Positions 40,601 through 44,385 of a stretch of 44,385 bases of DNA are shown here, one piece after another (within the stretch, counting starts at the first letter, position 1; each line of letters starts with the position of its first letter). Origin of the DNA: Sphingobacteriia bacterium 28-36-52. Lineage in GTDB: Bacteria > Bacteroidota > Bacteroidia > Chitinophagales > Chitinophagaceae. The notes beneath the pieces are model-generated. The model was not told the DNA's origin and made no database searches. It was given only the letters and a program-made list of their open reading frames with translations. A program made the translations under genes and the position numbers. The stretch spans positions 1-44,385 of the forward strand of contig NCGN01000017.1 of NCBI GenBank assembly GCA_002281575.1. Direction: 5' to 3'.

Positions 40601-42107
40601 AATGCTCGGTTATGACGAACCATTAGATGTAGTAGCAAGAGGGGAAAGACAAGCGGGAAGGGAAACGGGTAAAACGTCAACTTTTGGTATTACCTCCGCA
40701 TTACTATTGCCTATTGATGGTATTCAAGCTATTGTCAGAAAAGTGGGTTCAAGTAAAACGCCTACCGCTACAAAGGTTTCTAACACTTTAGATTTTACTA
40801 TGTCGCAGTTATTCCCATTTGTACACTCTATTGCACGTTGGACTGAAATGCAACTTGAATTAACCCCTTATGGTTTACTAAAAGGTGCAATATATAAGAC
40901 AGGGTTACCTAAACAATTTGAGGGGAAGGCTAAAATACCTATGCAAGAATACAAGGAACTTGGGGATGATTTTATAATTCGTTCTGTTTTAGGTGCGGGT
41001 TATACAACTTTAGGTATGTTTGGTATAAGTTTTCTTAAAAATTTAGCAGGTGATGAAGATGAAGCAGAAGAAGCCATAAAAGGCAATAAGCAAGATGAAA
41101 AATTTACGCAAGAAAGAGTAAAAGGTGTTGTGCAACCAAAGCAATCTGTAAGAATAGGTGGTTATAATTTGCCGCTTCAAATATTAGGCAATGAAGGAAT
41201 TGTAATGGGTATGTATGCTGATTTTAATAGTATGATGAAAGACCCTGAAATGGAAGAAAAAGGAATTACATATATATCCGTATTAGTGGCTATGAACGCA
41301 ATATTAGATGCCACTTGGGCAAATAATGCAAGTAAATATGGCGGTATAGCAACTTCAATATTTAAAGGCAAAGAAGAAAAATACGAACCCGCCTTAGGTA
41401 GAATTGTCGGTAGCTTTATTGGTTCGCAAGTGCCATATAATAGACTTCAAACAGAGGTTGCAACTGTATTAAACCCACAAACTAAGCAATCGGTAGATTT
41501 TGGAGTAAATGTATTAAATCAAATGAGTATTACAAGGGCTTTTGGTGCGGGTAAGCCAAGTTTTGATTACAGAGGAAGAACATACGAATACGGAGATATT
41601 TATGTAAATAGTGCTGATGGTATTGTAAAAATGTTCCGTAAATCTAAATATGGTGATGATGCTGATAAATTTCTTTCAGAAATAAACTTTGCCGCTACTG
41701 ATGCTTATAGAGAAACAAAAGATGCGGAAAACTACAAATACGCAATAGAAGAAAAAAATGGTCAAAAAAGGTTTATGACCACAGATGAATACTATGATTT
41801 TAAGTACGAAACAGCTAAAAAGTTTGATTCGTTAATTAAAGAAAAATATAAGTTAATTAATGAAGTAGAGATAAAAAATGAAAATGGTGTTGTTGACAAG
41901 TTAGAAACAGATTTATTTAAAAAAGAAATTTCTTCTTATTTACTTAATCATTCAAAAAAACAAGCTATAAAAGAAATTCAGAGAAGAACAAAATTCATAC
42001 CTAGTGAAACAAACTACGAAAAAGCCATAAAAGAATCATTAATGAAGGTTGAAAAGAAATACAAGGAAATAGATATTTTAGGAGATATACTATTTGAAAT
42101 AGAATAA
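37617..42107 (+). CDS. Giant ejection-type protein
   Basis: A 1496-residue protein, Lys/Glu-rich and mostly helical. It opens MACEYSFDGGKTFISKEEF and has a Pro-rich insert near residues 44-60 (KTPPPTPPKEEGKGEEE). Long coiled-coil-like regions follow (about 200-340 and 560-760). Near the C-terminal third there is a membrane-compatible Gly-rich stretch (GAGYTTLGMFGISFLKNLAG). It is comparable in size to the giant internal virion proteins (over 1000 residues) of short-tailed phages. No enzymatic motif seen. The IS element inserts just after its stop codon. Confidence 0.6.
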   Translation: MACEYSFDGGKTFISKEEFIEQLAKEQLDKFIDEGIIKLGNIKTPPPTPPKEEGKGEEEPFVQKMRSFYKSVIERATGLTTEQKELLKADPNALYNVLPVDESKRIAREVIEEIGVESAVLEASKSNSQFQPVEKVMILGAAMDYYAAEAKKAKTQEGFNKAADNEIDAQEKMLQIAAELGTLGTAYGRAINIFKEVYKLSSFALERKLKETVKKVNELKAPQANQQAKEIGKIISNEEGDVQDAAKDLTETQLMREADALRKVEELEKEVEALKKEILQRDNAAKGTKKNPLKIKRVTNDTEYDKRVKEFKQRQRSIISKDDVTDLTYFGLYHIENGLTKFADWYNVMSKEFKGFKDKLGEIYANARGKAVENGADEKAFDNDDAIQSYFDNLQAESDAKKMVNATKRAAIAKFNKEMANNPERARVLAPRIAAERVRRDAERNLDMPSTEKEQTYLKRLVQVVNQKAKEYYKETSQKTSNINDILAFAIANGKSDYAIWERTQQEVQKQIDEDTSLTDEQKQEIKDFLSDYQESIFDTLMTEKQIDQLVREKLIEAGYSIEKTVNGKVVKSIDWSKIIGSAKTIKEAREKIAKAITSLGFTEQQAKGEIDAAIQAFDSKVADKKEKDINAFLNKSVLNKAKSALGVKKKVSKNKISQMIEMNNKGMLDNEKIKNVLADELGLIELTKEDIDKIKELAELIEDESIPRFMKRQKEEEMQYLFDSKGGNVDYLENREAVTNNRLSSSYNQAQNATGFSRTFTTALTQAIKTGSPIQVAKVFGREFVNSWSDAKSILIKGRVSRGSAFSDLTRVTEGEPRVRFLEYGKGKFLGGNFLGKTLYAKIGGKTVDLNPLNQAYEKIKYIQRLLETVDTFSSSVVSGLTQYGQVKNQVDRFYPELSSKEKAKKVWDMMYSLDRTKEIDVAIKGLKKAGIENPTKYETNRAINEKVERERNKIISDEFYKNVESLKPMAETKLKGEGNNNPTPEQIQEEAYKMLGYDEPLDVVARGERQAGRETGKTSTFGITSALLLPIDGIQAIVRKVGSSKTPTATKVSNTLDFTMSQLFPFVHSIARWTEMQLELTPYGLLKGAIYKTGLPKQFEGKAKIPMQEYKELGDDFIIRSVLGAGYTTLGMFGISFLKNLAGDEDEAEEAIKGNKQDEKFTQERVKGVVQPKQSVRIGGYNLPLQILGNEGIVMGMYADFNSMMKDPEMEEKGITYISVLVAMNAILDATWANNASKYGGIATSIFKGKEEKYEPALGRIVGSFIGSQVPYNRLQTEVATVLNPQTKQSVDFGVNVLNQMSITRAFGAGKPSFDYRGRTYEYGDIYVNSADGIVKMFRKSKYGDDADKFLSEINFAATDAYRETKDAENYKYAIEEKNGQKRFMTTDEYYDFKYETAKKFDSLIKEKYKLINEVEIKNENGVVDKLETDLFKKEISSYLLNHSKKQAIKEIQRRTKFIPSETNYEKAIKESLMKVEKKYKEIDILGDILFEIE

Positions 42108-42140
42108 TGTTAAAAATTACTTAAAATCCAATTTGACATA

Positions 42141-42167
42141 TTTTGTATTAAAAAAAATAATACAAAA
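42141..42167 (-). repeat. Right-end palindrome of the tnpB element
   Basis: TTTTGTATTA (42141-42150) and TAATACAAAA (42158-42167) are perfectly complementary over a 7-base A loop, 11 bases after the tnpB stop. IS200/IS605 right ends carry such hairpins, and in RNA it could be the 3' stem of an omega-RNA. The U-tract lies in the loop, so it is not a normal terminator. Confidence 0.7.
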
Positions 42168-42178
42168 GCTTTTACATT

Positions 42179-43303
42179 CTACGCACAAGCTAGTGCTTCA
42201 CGTTGGCGAATGTTGGGTGGTGTCCTCAACCCAAATCTTTTAATATTGGTTGCTGCTAGAATATCTCTATCATGTGTTGTATTACAAACACCACAAGTCC
42301 ACTCTCTATCTGAAAGCGTTAACTCGTTATTAATTACTCCACAACTGCACATTTTAGAGCTTGGCTCAAACCTTCCTATTTGTAAAACATTTTTACCTTT
42401 CCAATCCGCCTTATACTTTAACATTGTTTCAAAAGACCCCCAACTAGCATTTGCAATATGCTTTGCTAATTTGCGGTTCTTTATCATCCCTGCTACATTC
42501 AGATTTTCTATACATATCGTATCGTACTGATTGACTATCTCGGTACTTAATTTATGTTGAAAATCCTTACGTTGATTGGCTACTCTTTCGTGTATTTTAG
42601 CTAATACCAACCTTTGTTTTTCTCTACGTTTAGAACCCTTCTTTTTTCTTGATAGGCTTCTTTGCGCTATTCTTAATTTACGCTGCGCCTTGATTAAATT
42701 TTTAGGGTTCTCAAATTTTTTACCATTGGAAAGAACGGCAAAATGCTTAATTCCTAAGTCTACGCCAACACTTGTTTTTTCTTGAATGGGCTTTAACTTA
42801 GCCTTATTATCCAAAGTATCTACAAGAATTGATACAAAGTATCTGTTCGTTGGTGTTTTACTTACCGTATATTGCTTTATAATGCCTTCAAAAGTTCTGC
42901 TAATTCTTAAGTCAACAAGTCCTATTTTTGGCAGCTTTATTACTTGTTTTTCAAAATTTATTTTTGCCGCTATTGGTATTCTAAAAGATTGCCTTTTTGA
43001 TTTTTTTTTAAATTTAGGAAAGGAAGCCCTCCCTTTAAAAAAATTAGTAAAAGCGTTATCAAGGTTAGATATTGCTTGTTGTAATGCTTGACTAGGTGTA
43101 TTGTTTAACCAAGTGTTTTCTTCTTTTAAATCAGGCAATTGTTTTATTAAATCAAAACAAGAATAAGATTTACCTGCTTGGTAAGCGGCATTTTTAGTTT
43201 CTAAAGCCAAATTATATACAAACCTGCATGAATCCATAGCCCCACTCAATTGAGTTTTTTGTAATTTAGTAGGAAATAGTTCGTATTTAAATGTCTTTAA
43301 CAT
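42179..43303 (-). CDS. tnpB: TnpB, RNA-guided RuvC nuclease of IS200/IS605
   Basis: A 374-residue TnpB with an intact active site: RuvC-I GVDLGIKHFAV (D182), RuvC-II CIENLNVAGM (E266), a zinc ribbon CSCG...CGVC (C319, C321, C337, C340) and RuvC-III HDRDILAATNI (D347). The N-terminal RNA/DNA-binding helices (YELFPTKLQKTQLSGAMDSC; FVYNLALETKN) are also intact. The length is typical. TnpB cuts DNA at sites matching an omega-RNA made from the element's right end. Its promoter (TATATTTG, 43315-43308) ends 4 bases before the ATG, predicting a leaderless mRNA. Confidence 0.9.
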   Translation of the reverse strand: MLKTFKYELFPTKLQKTQLSGAMDSCRFVYNLALETKNAAYQAGKSYSCFDLIKQLPDLKEENTWLNNTPSQALQQAISNLDNAFTNFFKGRASFPKFKKKSKRQSFRIPIAAKINFEKQVIKLPKIGLVDLRISRTFEGIIKQYTVSKTPTNRYFVSILVDTLDNKAKLKPIQEKTSVGVDLGIKHFAVLSNGKKFENPKNLIKAQRKLRIAQRSLSRKKKGSKRREKQRLVLAKIHERVANQRKDFQHKLSTEIVNQYDTICIENLNVAGMIKNRKLAKHIANASWGSFETMLKYKADWKGKNVLQIGRFEPSSKMCSCGVINNELTLSDREWTCGVCNTTHDRDILAATNIKRFGLRTPPNIRQREALACA

Positions 43304-43307
43304 GACA

Positions 43308-43315
43308 CAAATATA
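43308..43315 (-). promoter_or_regulatory. -7 promoter box TATATTTG of tnpB
   Basis: On the minus strand, GTATATTTGTGTCATG: a perfect TAnnTTTG box, then 4 bases, then the start codon. The HNH gene at 3340 has GTATATTTGTATCATG, identical apart from one base. Confidence 0.65.
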
Positions 43316-43320
43316 CTTAT

Positions 43321-43347
43321 TTTAAATATATAAAAAAAATATTTAAA
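43321..43347. repeat. Left-end palindrome of the tnpB element
   Basis: TTTAAATAT (43321-43329) and ATATTTAAA (43339-43347) are perfectly complementary over a 9-base AT loop, upstream of the tnpB start. It fits the subterminal hairpin of an IS200/IS605 left end, though AT-rich palindromes also arise by chance. Confidence 0.5.
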
Positions 43348-43360
43348 TAAAATATGTATT

Positions 43361-43368
43361 TATATTTG
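43361..43368 (+). promoter_or_regulatory. -7 promoter box TATATTTG of the rightward virion gene
   Basis: A perfect TAnnTTTG on the plus strand, 20 bases upstream of the ATG at 43389, followed by GGTAATTAAATT. The promoter at 25487 has a similar continuation. It would restart late transcription after the IS element. Confidence 0.6.
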
Positions 43369-43388
43369 GTAATTAAATTATATACCCA

Positions 43389-43904
43389 ATGCTAACACCT
43401 AATTTTTCAGGTAGCCAAAATAGCGGAACGGCAAGTATCTGCACATTTGTTGACACTTCTACGGGCAGCGACCCCGCCATCACTCAAAGAAGAATATACT
43501 TACTTCAAGCTAACGGAACATATTTAGTTGAAAGCGGAACTACAACCGACTACACCCCGTGGGCTTTAGCTAATAGTTCTATTTCATTAGATGTGCTAAC
43601 AAAAGATAGTGCATTACAAGTTCGGGTGGATTGGCTTGATGTTAATGATGTAGTGCTTTATACTAAGACATTATATTTTGGTTTTACAGCCTACAACGAA
43701 ACATTCTACTACGGTCTTACACAAGATTTAGTAGCTAACCCGAGTCTATATGCAAGTCAAAATTGGTTCTTCAATAAGATGAAGCTAAGAGTATATATTG
43801 ATAGTGGTAATCAAGCCGTATCATTTGCTTCTGACATTGCGAGTGGTCAACTTAGTTATGATTTAGCAACCGAAATGCAAACAAACCAAAACTTCTATTT
43901 CTAA
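43389..43904 (+). CDS. Virion-type beta protein
   Basis: A 171-residue protein (MLTPNFSGSQNSGTASICTF...) with Ser/Thr/Asn-rich strands, DYTPWALANSSISLDVL-type beta pattern and few charges, ending in TAATG coupling to the next gene. Its composition is that of tail or fiber-base proteins. I recall similar proteins in Bacteroidota phages but cannot name a function. Confidence 0.65.
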   Translation: MLTPNFSGSQNSGTASICTFVDTSTGSDPAITQRRIYLLQANGTYLVESGTTTDYTPWALANSSISLDVLTKDSALQVRVDWLDVNDVVLYTKTLYFGFTAYNETFYYGLTQDLVANPSLYASQNWFFNKMKLRVYIDSGNQAVSFASDIASGQLSYDLATEMQTNQNFYF

Positions 43905-44385
43905 TGCCTACACCATCAACTACTATATCATTAGCTAAGATTTGTGAGTACCTATATACTGCAAATGGATTAAAGCAAGGTTTATTCTTTAACGGTCAAG
44001 TAGACCCAAGAAGAAACATACAACTCTATATGGAAAGAAAAGCAGTAGAGTACGGCAATAGTCAAAACTTAGATGGTATTCAAGGCGTATCAAACTACGT
44101 CTATACTCTATTAGGTGCTGAATTACAAAAAGCAAATGAGATATTAGAAAGCGGTTCAAGTGGTGGTATCATTGTTAATCCAAGTACGGGAGTATCAACC
44201 CTTGTTGACTACTATGATGATTATGTGATAGGTGATGTAGATGCACCAATATTAGACGGAGAAACAAGCTATACTATTGATATTGGAATGGGTAGAATAT
44301 GGAGTGCAAATTCAATGATAGTAAGCCGTGACCAATCATTACTACCAAAAGACAAATCAGGTTATGTTACCTACAATGCAACCTA
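43904..44385 (+). CDS. Virion-type protein, truncated by the window edge
   Basis: An open frame of at least 160 codons from ATG 43904 (overlapping the previous stop as TAATG), still open at the last base. It opens MPTPSTTISLAKICEYLYTA; a Gly/Ser-rich stretch (LESGSSGGIIVNPSTG) follows, then a beta-rich part (YTIDIGMGRIWSANSMIVSR). Likely tail or fiber; the full length is unknown. Confidence 0.65.
   Translation, partial: MPTPSTTISLAKICEYLYTANGLKQGLFFNGQVDPRRNIQLYMERKAVEYGNSQNLDGIQGVSNYVYTLLGAELQKANEILESGSSGGIIVNPSTGVSTLVDYYDDYVIGDVDAPILDGETSYTIDIGMGRIWSANSMIVSRDQSLLPKDKSGYVTYNAT

Larger units (their letters stand above)
42108..43388 (-). mobile_element. Solitary IS200/IS605-type tnpB element (IS1341-like)
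   Basis: A tnpB gene on the minus strand, flanked by perfect palindromes (10-bp arms at 42141-42167; 9-bp arms at 43321-43347), interrupts otherwise rightward late genes between the giant ejection protein and the next virion gene. There are no terminal inverted repeats or target duplications, as expected for this family. tnpA is not in the window, so it moves in trans or is retained. Exact ends are uncertain; I give the whole intergenic span. Confidence 0.75.

Noticed and set aside
1..44385. CRISPR arrays, rRNA genes and direct terminal repeats
   Set aside because: Nothing of this kind was seen; the only tandem repeat is the short in-frame EEQ-coding one at 7827-7871.

Overview
The window looks like part of the genome of a tailed phage (or prophage) of a Bacteroidota host, probably with a short tail. 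Three things point to Bacteroidota. The DNA is AT-rich. Start codons follow A-rich leaders without Shine-Dalgarno sequences. Several intergenic gaps carry the Bacteroidota housekeeping -7 box TAnnTTTG (TATATTTG or TATCTTTG). TAA, TAG and TGA all end convincing genes, so the standard bacterial code applies. No integrase, tRNA, rRNA or CRISPR array was seen. Both ends look open, and the last gene runs off the right edge. All family names come from reading motifs by eye; no database search was run.

Layout. Positions 1-342 hold a strongly G/T-biased, G-run-rich stretch followed by direct and inverted TTATCTTTTT repeats. Positions 378-2068 are a short rightward cluster including a MazG-type pyrophosphohydrolase fused to a helix-turn-helix-like head. 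It meets a leftward cluster (2089-3806) at a shared hairpin terminator. The leftward cluster holds small phage proteins, an HNH homing endonuclease and micro-ORFs. A second leftward operon (3885-6589) carries a NinG-like protein and a PAPS-reductase-like protein. Around 6616-6698 two divergent promoters share one palindrome; to the right begins the replication operon: small regulator, PD-(D/E)XK nuclease, replication-initiation protein, VirE-N primase/DnaB-like helicase and SSB (6719-11530).

Between 11531 and 11889 lies a non-coding gap with a promoter, a boxA-like element and about 220 nt that fold on paper into a closed multi-branch RNA. This is the most unusual object in the window. It is followed by accessory and lysis-type genes (11890-13165), a methyltransferase, an antisense monocistronic moron-like unit (13782-14119), a glycosyltransferase-like gene and a GroES-like-fold gene.

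The virion module follows: small-terminase candidate, large terminase, portal, small capsid-associated proteins, scaffold, major capsid protein, head-completion and tail proteins, a GroES co-chaperonin, a 1465-residue tail protein, and four ejection-type proteins of which two exceed 1000 residues (15628-42107). A solitary IS200/IS605-type TnpB element on the opposite strand interrupts the late genes at about 42108-43388. Two further virion-type genes follow, the second truncated by the window edge.

How it works together: the central divergent promoter region with its small DNA-binding protein probably controls leftward accessory and rightward replication transcription. Late transcription probably starts at TATATTTG promoters before the portal gene (18258) and before the tail block (25487), with terminators after the capsid gene and after the gene that follows it. 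Two selfish nucleases (HNH and TnpB) use almost identical promoter-to-start arrangements that predict leaderless mRNAs.
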